Under the pieces are notes generated by a model. The model did not search any database. It was not told the origin of the DNA and worked only from the letters and a program-made list of their open reading frames with translations. DNA of 64,000 nt from Thecamonas trahens ATCC 50062 (taxonomy: Eukaryota; Apusozoa; Apusomonadida; Apusomonadidae): NCBI RefSeq assembly GCF_000142905.1, contig NW_013657659.1, positions 95,438 to 159,437 on the forward strand. Direction: 5' to 3'. Below, one piece after another: positions 26,446 through 37,272 of the stretch (positions are counted from its first letter, which is position 1; each line of letters begins with the position of its first letter). Made by a program: the position numbers and the translations under genes.

Positions 26446-29400
26446 ATGAGTGAGTCAGCCCGCAAGGCGATAGAACGCTACCTCCGCCCCGAGGAGACGG
26501 TTGTCATTGTACGTCCTCTTCCCATGGTGCCAATTGCCGCACATGGGTGGTCATGGGAGGGCAGGAGGGGAGGGGCTGTGGCCTTGTGCCTGTGTTTTTT
26601 GGTGAACACCCAGGGGGGAAGAGCCAGGGCCGGGGGGAGGGGCCAGGGGGTCACAGGGACGGACGGACATCGTTATGGGACTCATGGCTTGTGACGGAAA
26701 TGTGGCGGGGGGATGTGGGAGGTGTAGGCATGCGAGGCCAAGTTTCTGAAGAAGACGTCGGGGAAGATGCGGGCGCGGATGATTGCACTTGTGCAGAGCG
26801 GGCCGGCGCGGAAGCGACAAAGTGCGGTGATGACGCTCAAGTCGAAGCGGTTCTCGCAGCCGATCCTCAAAGGAGTCTACCCAATTACGCCTGCGTTTCG
26901 GTGCAAGGGCCTCGGCGGCGACAAGTTCTCCATCTCGTATGAGGGCGTGGCGTCGGGCGAGGAGTATGTGTTTGAGATCTCGCGGGTGAGCGTGAAAGAG
27001 ATGCTGGTACCGATGATGACGGCGCTCAAAGCTGCGCGTGAGGCCGGGGCTGTGGCGCTAGACTGGCTCTCGTACTACGCCATTGTGGATCAGCCGGATA
27101 ACGAACCCGAGCTGGCGATGGCGACGGCGTCCGGAGCAGGACCGGTGGTGTCTTCAGCGGCGGCGAGCCGGGCCGGTCCGTCTGCAGGCTCGGAGTCTGA
27201 GAGCGACGATGAGGAGGGTGCGGAGGATGGAGGCGATGATGGTGGCAGGCTGCTGACGGTGGGCGGCGGGGCCGGGTCGAGTGGGGCGGAGATGAACAGG
27301 CGTAAGGGCTCGGTTGTGTCCTCGGACGGAGGCGGTGATGACGAACTGCACAACCCGCTCATCGGGACCTCTGGACGTGCGCTGTCGAACCCGGACGCGG
27401 TGATGGACATCAAAGAGCAGTGGATCCAGGAGCAGATGCTTGTCCGTGAGGACGAGTTTACCGACAAGGTCCCGTTCCGGCTTTTTGTGGGCACGTGGAA
27501 CGTGAACGGCAAGAAGCCTGGCGAGGAGCTCGACCCGTGGCTGTGCGCGCACGACGAGCCATCGGACATCTACGCGGTCGGCTTCCAAGAACTCGACCTC
27601 TCTGCTGAGGCCTTTCTTCTCAACAACACGACGCGGTCAGCGCCGTGGGAGCAGCACATCGAGCAGGCGCTGTCCAAGCACGGTGACTACGTGCTCATCA
27701 CGTCGAAGCAGCTGGTGGGCATCCTGCTGTGTGTGTATGTGCGGACCGAGTTTCTGCCGTACATTTCGGACGTGCAGACGGACGTGGCGGGCGTGGGCGT
27801 GATGGGCGTGATGGGCAACAAGGGTGGCGTGGCCATCCGGTTCCGGTTCCACGACTCGCGGTTCTGCTTTGTCAACTCGCACCTTGCAGCGCGGATGGGC
27901 AACGTGGCGCGGCGGAACCAGGACCACAAGGAGATCTGCCGGAGACTAGCATTTCAGGTCGGCGGAGCTTCCAAGCCGTCGGGCGCCGGAAGCGAGGCCG
28001 ACTCGTCGGCGAGAGTTGCCGCCGACTCGGGGCGGGCGTACGGCATTTTTGACCACGACTACTTGTTCTGGCTTGGCGATCTCAACTACCGCATCTCTAC
28101 GCTGGCCGACGCGCAGATCAAAGCGCACGTGGCGGCCGAGGAGTGGGACGCGCTGCTCGAGCACGACCAGCTGATGGTGGAGCGGAGAGCAAAGCGAACG
28201 TTTGTGGGCTTTGCTGAGGGCCAGATTGACTTTAAGCCGACGTACAAGTACGACCCGGGCACCTCGCGGTTCGACACGTCGGAAAAGAAGCGCTCGCCGG
28301 CGTGGTGCGACCGGGTGCTGTGGATTGCGCGCCGGTCGGTGCTGAACCAGCACTTTTACGGCGGCCACCACGAGCTGCTCACCTCAGACCACAAGCCGGT
28401 CTCGGCGGTCTTTACCGGCGAGGCCAAGATTGTGGTCAAGGAGCGCAAGGCGCTCATCTACCACTCGGTTGTCCGCGAGCTTGACCAGCTGGAGAACGAG
28501 TCGATGCCCGACGCCACGCTCTCGTCGTCGACCTTTGACTTTGGCACCGTCCACTTTAAGGAGCCGCTCTCGCAGTCGCTTGTTGTCCACAACAACGGGC
28601 AGGTCATGATCCACTTTAGCTTTATCCCCAAGCCCGGTGACACGCAGCGGGCATACTGCAAGCCGTGGCTCTCGATTGAGCCCGAGCGTGGCCTGCTGAT
28701 GCCCGGCAAGTCGGCCGAGGTCATGCTCACGCTCACGGTCGACAACGAGTGGGGCACCCGGCTCAACCTTGGCGAGGAGGAACTGGAGGACATCCTCATC
28801 CTGCACCTCGAGAACGGCAAGGACTACTTTGTCAACGTCCGTGGCGAGTACGCAAAGTCGGCCTTTGGCGCCTCGCTCGACCACCTGTGCCGGCTGGCGG
28901 GGCCGATTGCCGCCGCCGGCTCATGCGCCACGCCTGACGCCCCCGTTCTCTCGGTGCCCAAAGAGCTGTGGTGGCTTGCCGACTACCTCTACACACACTC
29001 GACTGACGATATTGGGCTGTTCCAGGAGTCAGGCGATGAGGCCGAGCTCGCCACCATCCGTTCGCTGCTGGACTCGGGCCAGGGCCTGCTCGCGTACTCG
29101 GGCTCCATCCACTCAGTCGCCGAGGCCCTACTCAAGTTCCTCGCCTGCCTCGCAACCCCGGTCATTCCCTTCCGAATGCTCCCGCGCGCCATCGAGGCCG
29201 CCGCTTCGCCGCAAGCCGCTATCGACCTCGTCGGCGTCCTCCCGGCCATCAACTACAACGTCTTCACCTACCTCATGGCATTCCTCCGCGAGCTCACCGA
29301 TCTTTCGCCGTCGCTCACCCCTCACGCCTCGCCTACGTCTTCTCCTCGGTACTCCTCCGGCGGCCAGACGCCCAGGACGCACACATGATGGCTCGCCACT

Positions 29401-29507
29401 CCTCCAAGGTCTCCGAGAAGAAGGCCAAGTTCATCCTCACGTTTTTGGGCGACAACCTCCCGCTCCTCCCTCCCGATGTGCTGGCTGCTGACAACGATGA
29501 GGAGTAG
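26446..29507 (+). CDS. OCRL: OCRL/INPP5B-like inositol polyphosphate 5-phosphatase (PH, 5-phosphatase, ASH, RhoGAP); one-base frame break
   Basis: Exon 1 is 26446-26508; the intron is 26509-26727 (gtacgt...tgtag); exon 2 begins at 26728. Splicing makes a PH-like start, ETVVI-ACEAKFLKKTSGK. The catalytic domain carries FVGTWNVNGKKP, GFQELDLS, MGNKGGVAIRF, FVNSHLAARMGN, FWLGDLNYRI, SPAWCDRVLW and SDHKPVSAVF, so it should be active on PI(4,5)P2. An ASH domain follows (STFDFGTVHFKEPLSQSL), then a RhoGAP-like domain. The frame breaks near 29326: one added C turns LTPHASPT into LTPHRLAYVFSSVLLRRP, after which the domain continues (AKFILTFLGDNLPLLPPDV) to a stop at 29505-29507. OCRL acts in endosomes and at the ciliary base. 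Without correction the product ends at 29388. Confidence 0.9.
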
Positions 29508-29648
29508 CCGACGTTGTTATCGTGCTGCAAAAGAGTCTCCCTTTTCCCTGCTGCCCCATGTTCCCCCCCCCCCCTCCCCCCATTCTCTCCCACTCTCAGC
29601 CCCAGCCCCCACACCACACTTCCCCCCTCCCCCCTTCCCCCGTCTCCT

Positions 29649-30229
29649 ATGCAGTTTATCCATGACAAGGTGGTCACTCCCGTGGTCCAGGTGATGAAGT
29701 CCGGTACGCACCCCCCCTCATTCCCGCACCCCCCTTCCCCCCTCCCCCCCCCCCCCCCCCTCCCGCTACCCCCCCCTCCCAGACTCCCACACACTCACCC
29801 CTACCCTCCACCATCAACACAGGAACGACACCCGAAGCCATTGCCGATGCGCTCGGCTGGGGCGTGATGGGCGGGATCTTCCCCATTCCGGGCCTCACCT
29901 CGCTGCCCTGCCTCCTCCTCGCCTACCTCCTCTCGCTCAATGTGGTCCCGGTCATGGCCGCCAACTTTGCTGTCACCCCGCTCAACCTCGCCTCGTTTGT
30001 GCCTATCATCCGCCTCGGCGAGTGGGCCTTTGGCCTCGATCATCTGCCCATCGCCATCGAGCCCTTTACCACCGATCTCCTCTCTGCACTCTCCGCCTTT
30101 TGGCGCTCGCTTCTGGCCGGCGTCGCCGCCTGGATCCTCCTCCTCCCGCTTGCCGTCATCATCTCGTGGACCCTCCGTCCGGTCATCCGCTCGCTCTCGG
30201 CCCGCGTCCGCGCTGCCGCCGAGGAGTGA
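29649..30229 (+). CDS. DUF2062-like small multi-pass membrane protein, two exons
   Basis: Exon 1 is 29649-29703, the intron is 29704-29822 (gtacgc, long C runs, acacag) and exon 2 is 29823-30229; about 153 aa. After splicing it reads QFIHDKVVTPVVQVMKSG then TTPEAIADALGWGVMGGIFP, and two or three membrane segments (LTSLPCLLLAYLLSLNVVPV and SLLAGVAAWILLLPLAVIIS). The Gly/Pro-rich hairpin with N-F-AVTPLN resembles DUF2062, a family of unknown role common in bacteria. The first exon is uncertain, because its atgcag could itself be a splice acceptor following the C-rich tract. Its stop is 6 bp from that of the WD40 gene. Confidence 0.6.
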
Positions 30230-30235
30230 TGCGCT

Positions 30236-33200
30236 TCACGGAAGAGCTGCAAGGAGGTCGCGGAGGCTCGGTGCGGCCGTGGACTCGGCGATCGAGGCCT
30301 CGTCGGCCCCGCCAACCTCGTCCGCTGCTGTCGCTGCGCCGAGCACCCGATCCACAAAGTCTGCGCTAGCTGCCGCAGGCGGCCGGCTCACCCGACTCAG
30401 ATAGCCGTCGATGGCCGAGCCGCCTGGCGCTAGGCTCGAGCTCGACGTCGATGGTGAGCTGAGCTCCGCAAGAGACGGCTCTTCTCCGCTGCTCTCCATG
30501 CTCATTAGCGACGGGTTTCCGGCGCTGTGGAAGCGCAGCAGCCGGCGCAGCTCCTTCCGCTCGTCATCGGCGACAAGCGGGTTGTTTTCGGCCTTGCTAA
30601 GTACCCGCTGAATAAACGAAGAGCGGCGCCAGAGCCGGATAACGGTCAGGAGGCGGAGGCGAGCGCGGCGCCACTTGGCACGCATGCCTGACCGGAGCGC
30701 GTGCCGTGCGGCGTGCAAAAGGTCGACATCCATCTGTGGGTCCATGTACGAGTATGCCATCTCAGCCAGTTGATGCCCGTCGAGCTGGATGCTGAGCTTG
30801 GTCGGGTCGTCTGGATCAACCGAGGCCACTGCCGGCGAGCCGATCATCGACTCGATGCGCGACTCGAGCGCCGACGCCATGTCGATGATGGCGATTTGGG
30901 CGTCGAGCTCGACGCACGCCGCATGCGGGGAAGCCCGCAGCACAAGGACCTCGTGCTCGGCAGCAACCAAGACGTCCTCGGACCGATTAAGGTACTCGAC
31001 CGAGGTAATCGGCATGCCGAGATCGAGAACGTGGACGCAGAGGAGCTTGTCTAGGTCCCACACCCGCAGCGTGCCATCGTCCGAGCTCGAGACTGCGTGT
31101 CTCGCGCGCGAACATAGATCCAACGCGGTGACAGCCCCAGTATGACCCGTAAGCTGGGTCAGCTGCTCCGCACCATAAAGCTTGTGAGGGCTAGTCTCGT
31201 GCGAGCCTGGCTGCCGGAGCAAGGCCATCGGATACACCCGTCCGACGGTCGAGCCGAGGAGGAGAAAGCCGTGGCTCGGCGCCACCGCCACCGCACTCAC
31301 CACCATGGCCGTCGTCAGCATCAGCGCCGACGTGGGCGTATCGCTCACCTCCACGCCGACTTGCCTCAGCGGCTGGCTGGCAATGGCAGAGAGCGGAGCG
31401 TACAGGAGCTCGGCCGACGTCGCGACACAGATCAGTGAGTCCGGCTCCGGCCCGCGGCCCGGAAGCACAAACATGGAGCAGATCGGAAGCCGCGAGGCAA
31501 GCGCAGGGCTGGCCCGGAGCTTGCACCCGCAGTGCGGGCACCACACACCAAACGTGCCATCGCCAAAAGCAATGGCAAAGACGTACCACGGGAGGATCCG
31601 CGGCGACGGGTGCGTATGCGGCGGAAAGAGCTTGCGGTGCAGAGCCTCGGCGTCGTCTCTGTACCGCCAGTACCGGTCGAAGAGGGTCGTCGAGTCAAGG
31701 TCAGCCGAATCGGGCGCAGACCCGCCACGCCGTGCGTTGATCAGCACCTCGCGCCGCTGCAACAGGTCGGCCTGGATCGACGGCTCGAGAGCGCCAAACT
31801 CCGAGTCCTCGTTGGCCGCCCGTGCGCGTTCCACCGCAAGCAGCGAGGTCGAGCTCTGTAGATTGGCAAAAGCGTCGGCAACAACATCATCGATCGGCTG
31901 CCGCCCACGGAGGTTGGCCTCGGCGGCTGCAGCGGCAGCATTGGCATCGTCAGCGGCAACCTGCTCGGCCACAAAGGCCTCCACCCTAGCACGGACTCTG
32001 GCCTGCGGCGAGACGTGCTTCTTGATGCCAAGGTCTGCAAGCGAGGCAGAGCCAGCAACTTGCTCGCTCGCCACCTCGAGGTAGTCCATCGGGCGGCTGG
32101 CAGCCCGCGCAACATCGATCTGTGCGCACATGACCGAGCACTGCGGGCAGACATCAGCCGAGACTCGAACAAGCTGCCAGGTTGTGATCGGTGAGACCGG
32201 CGTCTCCTCCAGCGGCAGCAGGCTATCGGTTCCCAGCGGAAGGATGCGGTCCGAATCCTCAAACGCCGAGTACTCGAACGATGGTCGGACCAGCTCAACG
32301 GTGCCGTCTGAGTAGCCAAAGGCGAACCGGTCAAAGGCGGCCAGATACTCAAACTTGACGATGGTGGCCTGACTCGACGACGTCGCTCCGGTATACGAGG
32401 AATCGGCCAAGATTTCCGAGATGGCGTGCGCGCGCGCGTCGCGCTTCAGCGCCGTCAGCTTGCCGCGGACAGCCTCGGAGAGGGCGGAAAAGTCGAGGTA
32501 CCGGTACCGCGCTCGCCGGTTGCGGAACTCGGTGTCAAAGACGTGGAGCGTCGACGTGGTGTCGCAGACCAGCGTCTCGCCCGCAAACGAAAATCCGGCT
32601 GCAGGCATCGTCGTGAGCTGGACTGAAACAACCGGTGCCGCGATGGAGAGAAATGGGAGAGCTGATTGGTGGAGCAACACACTCGCCACCTGGTTCCCGG
32701 CCCGCGCCAGCACACACGCGCCTTCGCACCGCGACTTTCGGTCAAGAACCGCCGAGCTCGCCCCTCTATCCCGATCACCTGCGCTGGTCGGCGTGGTTGG
32801 CACGCTGGCGCCCAACCCGAGCGGCGGCGGTGCAACGTCGGCAGGGAGAAACAGCAGCTGCACCGCCGGAACACGAAGCCGAATTGGATCCCACGACCGG
32901 GCATGCGGTGGCGGTGGATCGCGGTAGCCCTCAAAGCCGACTGGGTAGGCGAGGGCAAAGCGGGCGAGCTCGACGCCGGCTGACGTGTCCCACAGAACGA
33001 TGAGGCCGTCGTCGCCGGTCGAGAGCAGAAGTGCGTCGGATGCAACCGCGAGGTGCGTTACTGGATGGGTGTGTCCGGTGCAAGTCACCTTGAGGTGGCA
33101 GGCGCCAGTGATGATGGACCAGGCGTGGATGGCGTAGTCGGCAGCGACGGTAAAGACAACGCCGGCAAACGGCTCAAACGCCAGCGCGGTGATGGTCGAC

Positions 33201-33955
33201 GCGTGAAGTTTGGAGAAACGGAAGAGCACCTCTCCGGTGTCATACGAGAGCACCACCAGATGAGAAAACTCGACGCCGAGGACTCGCGCGTGGACGTGAT
33301 CGAGGACAAGCTTACCGAGCCACTCGGTCTCGTTTTCCGTGTGGACAAGCGGAGTAAGCGTGGCGCCCAGATCCGACGACGTGAGCTTGGCCGAGCGGAC
33401 GTGGCGATGCGGAACAGCCAGATGCCAGACACAAAAGAGGCCCATGTTGAAGCCGGCAAAAAGCTCATCGCGGTGCGGGTGCCAGCCAAAGCCCATGACC
33501 GAGAGCGAGGTGTGGGTGGCGAGCCGCGACGATCGGGTGAGCGACGCATTCCACACCACCACATCGGACGAGTTGACAACGCCGACGTAGACGCCGTTGC
33601 CGACGTGTGGCATGTATGTGAGGAACTCGAGTCTGCCATCAGTGGGGACGGTGGCGATGGGCTTGGCCAGCGGATCAGCCCGCCGTGCCGCCCCGCCACG
33701 CCATCCTCCCGATCGGGTCGTGTAGCCATACAGCGCCAGCACACCCGTATCGGCCACGGCCACATGCTGTTCCCGGCTGTTGTACGCCATACACACCACA
33801 TCGAAGCGGGCTTCCGGCAGCCGCGAGTGGAACGACAACTTGAGCGGATTGGCCGCCTTGGGCGCCAGCAGCGCCTTGAGACTACGCCGTCCGCTCGTCC
33901 TTGCCTCACGCCCAGCCCACCGTCCTGCCGCCTCGCCATCGCCCTCGCCGTCCAT
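30236..33955 (-). CDS. Large WD40-repeat protein with CxxC clusters
   Basis: About 1239 aa. WD40 blades are clear near the N-terminus (VVWNASLTRSSRL, LLSTGDDGLIVLWDTSAGVE) and again near the C-terminus (GHTGAVTALDLCSRARHAVS, DGTLRVWDLDKLLCVHVLDL), so two propellers separated by an insert are likely. Two Cys clusters, CPQCSVMC and CPHCGCKL, lie in the middle and could bind zinc. A helical C-terminal region with basic residues follows. I do not recognise the orthologue; a trafficking or ciliary scaffold is only a guess. The ATG at 33955 has a C-rich tract (G-rich on plus, 33960-33990) directly upstream. The longer frame lacks an ATG start at its end and runs through a hexamer repeat. Confidence 0.7.
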   Translation of the reverse strand: MDGEGDGEAAGRWAGREARTSGRRSLKALLAPKAANPLKLSFHSRLPEARFDVVCMAYNSREQHVAVADTGVLALYGYTTRSGGWRGGAARRADPLAKPIATVPTDGRLEFLTYMPHVGNGVYVGVVNSSDVVVWNASLTRSSRLATHTSLSVMGFGWHPHRDELFAGFNMGLFCVWHLAVPHRHVRSAKLTSSDLGATLTPLVHTENETEWLGKLVLDHVHARVLGVEFSHLVVLSYDTGEVLFRFSKLHASTITALAFEPFAGVVFTVAADYAIHAWSIITGACHLKVTCTGHTHPVTHLAVASDALLLSTGDDGLIVLWDTSAGVELARFALAYPVGFEGYRDPPPPHARSWDPIRLRVPAVQLLFLPADVAPPPLGLGASVPTTPTSAGDRDRGASSAVLDRKSRCEGACVLARAGNQVASVLLHQSALPFLSIAAPVVSVQLTTMPAAGFSFAGETLVCDTTSTLHVFDTEFRNRRARYRYLDFSALSEAVRGKLTALKRDARAHAISEILADSSYTGATSSSQATIVKFEYLAAFDRFAFGYSDGTVELVRPSFEYSAFEDSDRILPLGTDSLLPLEETPVSPITTWQLVRVSADVCPQCSVMCAQIDVARAASRPMDYLEVASEQVAGSASLADLGIKKHVSPQARVRARVEAFVAEQVAADDANAAAAAAEANLRGRQPIDDVVADAFANLQSSTSLLAVERARAANEDSEFGALEPSIQADLLQRREVLINARRGGSAPDSADLDSTTLFDRYWRYRDDAEALHRKLFPPHTHPSPRILPWYVFAIAFGDGTFGVWCPHCGCKLRASPALASRLPICSMFVLPGRGPEPDSLICVATSAELLYAPLSAIASQPLRQVGVEVSDTPTSALMLTTAMVVSAVAVAPSHGFLLLGSTVGRVYPMALLRQPGSHETSPHKLYGAEQLTQLTGHTGAVTALDLCSRARHAVSSSDDGTLRVWDLDKLLCVHVLDLGMPITSVEYLNRSEDVLVAAEHEVLVLRASPHAACVELDAQIAIIDMASALESRIESMIGSPAVASVDPDDPTKLSIQLDGHQLAEMAYSYMDPQMDVDLLHAARHALRSGMRAKWRRARLRLLTVIRLWRRSSFIQRVLSKAENNPLVADDERKELRRLLRFHSAGNPSLMSMESSGEEPSLAELSSPSTSSSSLAPGGSAIDGYLSRVSRPPAAASADFVDRVLGAATAADEVGGADEASIAESTAAPSLRDLLAALP

Positions 33956-34022
33956 TCGTGTAGGGAGGGGCGGGAGGGGGAGGGGGGGAGAGACGTTGGT
34001 GGGTGATGTGGCAGGAGGTGTT

Positions 34023-34055
34023 TGGCTCTGGCTCTGGCTCTGGCTCTGGTTCTGG
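34023..34055. repeat. Hexanucleotide (tggctc)n repeat
   Basis: About five copies of a tggctc-type hexamer, in the divergent promoter region between the WD40 and AP-4 beta genes. Confidence 0.8.
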
Positions 34056-34171
34056 TCAGGTGGTGTGAGGGGTCGGCCAACCAAGCCGTGCCCGTCCGTC
34101 GCGCCGGGCTAGCCCCTGGGCCCTCGGCGTGACCACCCTATCTTCACTCCACTTGGCAAGGTCGAAGCAGC

Positions 34172-37100
34172 ATGTCTGTGCTGAGTGAGGCCAACAAGCT
34201 GAAGCAGCAGCTGAACATGTGCTTGGACTCGAAGGACGCCGAGCTCCGTCTGACCACCATTCGTAAGGTCATCCAGAACATGACCCTCGGCATGGACATG
34301 TCGCTTCTGTTCACAGAAATGATCAAGGTAGGTCACACAGAGGCAGAGTTTGGCAGGGGGGGGGGGGCGGGGGGGACCGCCGCCTGGACTCGAACCCGTN
34401 NNNNNNNNNNNNNNNNNNNNNNNNNNNNNNNNNNNNNNNNNNNNNNNNNNNNNNNNNNNNNNNNNNNNNNNNNNNNNNNNNNNNNNNNNNNNNNNNNNNA
34501 GCGCGTAGTGGTGCGCCCTCGATATCGACAGCCTCGGCATAGAGATACGCCAGACGCGTCACTGGACGCTCCCCCCACATCTCATTGACTCCTTAACTAA
34601 TCTATTAAGAAGAAGGAACTCTAGTCTAGATATTGTCCACCTTTCTAGGGTGGTGGCGGTGTCGGCTGCGGGCGGAGGAGAGTAACGATTGTGTCCGCAA
34701 AAACAGAAACCCGCTACCGACCCCAAGCCGATTTCACCCACTTCCTTCCTTTTTTTAATTTAGGGGGGGGAACCACCCCGGCGCCTGGATGAACCCCGTC
34801 AACATGCCTTGCATCTCCAACGTTGCCTTTTTCTTCCCTCTCAGCTCGTTTGTCTTCCTTCTCCCTCCTTGCCCTTGCCCTTGCCCTCGCCCTTGCCAGC
34901 CGTGTCCGGCCTGCTGGTGGTGGTGCTTGCTCCAGCGGTGTGATCGACCAACCCATGGCTACGGCAACAGTGCGACCTTTTACTGACGATGACGGGGTGT
35001 GCATGGCGTGGCGGGCGGCGGCATCGGATGATGATAGGCTGCGGTGACGCGTGATCTGGCGCAGAAAAAGCTTGTGTATCTGTACCTGGCGTCGTATGCC
35101 GAGTCGCATCCAGACGTGGCGCTGCTTGCGGTCAACACGCTGCAGCGCAATGCAGCCGATGTCGATCCCATGGTGCGCGGGCTTGCGCTGCGGACACTGT
35201 GCTCGCTGCGGCTGGCGAATCTTGCCGAGTACACTATTCCTGTTCTCGCCAACGCGCTGGGCGATCCATCACCGTATGTGCGCAAGACTGCAGTGGTGGG
35301 GGTGGTCAAGATTGCGGCAGTTGCGCCGAATGCGGTGGCAGCGGCCGGCCTGCTGGACACGGTGCGGCTGATGGTGCAAGACGTGTCGCCTGCGGTAGTG
35401 TTCAATGCGGTGATGGCGCTGCATGAGATTGCGGCGCCGCAGGGCGGGATTGCGCTGACGGAGAAGCTTGTGCTGTATGTGTTCAACCGGCTGCGCGAGT
35501 TTGACGACTGGGCGCAGGCGGCGCTCATCACGCTGTGCCAGGATTTTGTGCCGAGCTCGGACGAGCAGCGATATGCGCTTATGGACGTTCTCGACGCGCG
35601 GCTGCAGAACCTCAACTCGGGGGTGGTTCTTGCCGCCATCTCGATGTTCCTGAGGCTGACCCAGGACGTGCCCGAGATGCATGCGCAGGTACTGGCACGG
35701 GTCAAGGCGCCGCTGATTACGACGCTGTCGCGGGCGTCGCCGGAGATGGCGTACAGTGTCCTGCAGCACTGCCGGCTGCTGGCGGACCGAGCGCCGGCGG
35801 TGTTTGCCGACGAGTATACCTCGTTCTTTGTGCTGTACTCGGACCCGCCGTATGTTGTGGAGCTGAAGCTTGCGCTGCTGGAGCAGATTGTGACGCCCGA
35901 CAACTGTTCAGCGATCATTGCCGAGCTTGCCGAGTATGTGCGCGACGTGAATCCTGCGACTGCAACGCGGGCGCTGCGAGTGCTGGGCTCTGTCGGCCTC
36001 GCGCTTGTTCCGGCGGCCAAGTACGTGCTGCGGGAGCTGTTCTCGTTTCTCGACTCGACGACGCCGTACGTGGTCGACGGCGCGGTGGTGGTCATGAAGG
36101 ATCTAGTGCGCAAGTACTCGGACCTTGCGCCGCACCTGCTTGACCGGATCCCGGCCATCCTTCCGCGGGTTGCTGATCCGGGCGCGCGCACCGTCCTCAT
36201 CTGGATGCTCGGCGAGCATGGCGAGGGACTGGAGCGGGCGCCGTACATGCTCGAGGCGCTGGTCGCCGACTTTGAGTCGGAAGATTCGCCTGCGGTCAAG
36301 CTCCAGATGCTGACCTCGTGCATGCAGCTGTTCCTCAAGCGACCCGGCGAGATGCAGCCAATCCTTGGTCAGCTCTTGGCGGTTGCGACGGCCGACAACT
36401 CGGTGGCCGACGTCCACGACCGCGCGCTCTTCTACTACCGCCTGCTGGAAGAGGGGCCCGACGCTGCGCGCGAAGTTGTCATGGCCCCAAAGCTGTTTGT
36501 AGAGACGTTTGCAGAATCAGAGCACCCGGAGCTTGTCGACACTCTCTTTGACGAGTTCAACACGCTCTCGGTCGTCTACCGCGCGCCGTCGGAGACTTTT
36601 ATCCACCAGCGCGCCCCGTACGTGCTCGGCAAGACGCGGTTTGGCGGCGATCCGGCAGCATTTGACTCGGACACCGACTCGGACGACGGCGGATTTGTGG
36701 CGCCAGCGGTGGACTCGGGCGCACCTCCTGGCGGAAGCTCACCGGTGGCGGAAGCACTGGCGCCGGCAGAGTCCGCTCCGGTCCGCGGCGACCTGCTCTC
36801 GCTGGACCTGGGCGCTACGCCGGTGTCGAGCGCCGGCCCGGCGGCGAACCCGCCGAACCTCGGCATCGAGTCGGAACTGACCGGGGCTGCGAACTTGACA
36901 CAGGGCCGGTTCCAGGAGCTGTGGCAAGCATTTGGCCGCGGCGAAGAAGTCGAGTTTCCGATCCAGGCTGCGCTGTCGATGGAGCAGGTGGAGAACACGC
37001 TTGGGGCGTTCCGGATCGTGTGCATGGCATCGGGCAGCGTCGAGCCGCACCTGGCCAAGTTCTTCTTTTATGGACAGACGCTCTCGGGCGACTACATTCT

Positions 37101-37272
37101 CATGCAGCTGGTCATCGACACGGCGGCCATGTCGGGCTCTGCGGTGGTCAAGACCCGGTCACCGATCCTGACCAAGTTTGTGTCGACAGTGGTCAATGTG
37201 CTGTCGGCGGCGTCGATGCGGGCGGCGTCGGCAGGAACGCCGGCGGCGGCGGCAGCAGCCTCGCTCATTTGA
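34172..37272 (+). CDS. AP4B1: AP-4 complex beta subunit
   Basis: Exon 1 is 34172-34327; exon 2 is 35038-37272; about 796 aa. The splice joins MTLGMDMSLLFTEMIK to AAVTRDLAQKKLVYLYLASY. This follows AP-4 beta (MTQGLDMSGVFMEMVK, KKLVYLYMCTYA) more closely than AP-1/2 beta. The trunk continues with DPMVRGLALRTLCSLRL, YVRKTAVVGVVKIAA, LIWMLGEHGEGLERAPYMLE and ALFYYRLL. A hinge (FDSDTDSDDGG; LLSLDLGA) leads to a short C-terminal platform domain, as in AP-4, which lacks the full two-part ear. AP-4 sorts cargo at the trans-Golgi. Donor gtaggt, acceptor gatag. The intron (710 nt) contains the 100-N gap and may be misassembled. The stop overlaps UBXN11-like by 8 nt. Confidence 0.93.
34400..34499. other. 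100-N assembly gap in the AP-4 beta intron
   Basis: Exactly 100 N, the usual placeholder for a gap of unknown length. It is preceded by a long G run (34353-34375) and followed by sequence with no clear relation to the intron. The true distance and order here cannot be trusted. After the gap, 34500-35037 is more AT-rich than its surroundings and then holds CCTTGC/CTCCTT-rich sequence; no gene seen. Confidence 0.95.

Noticed and set aside
34376-34400. tRNA-like 3' fragment (GGGTTCGAGTCC on the minus strand) next to the gap
   Set aside because: It has a good B-box-like string, but the T-arm pairs poorly and the rest of the gene would lie in N. It cannot be supported as a tRNA.
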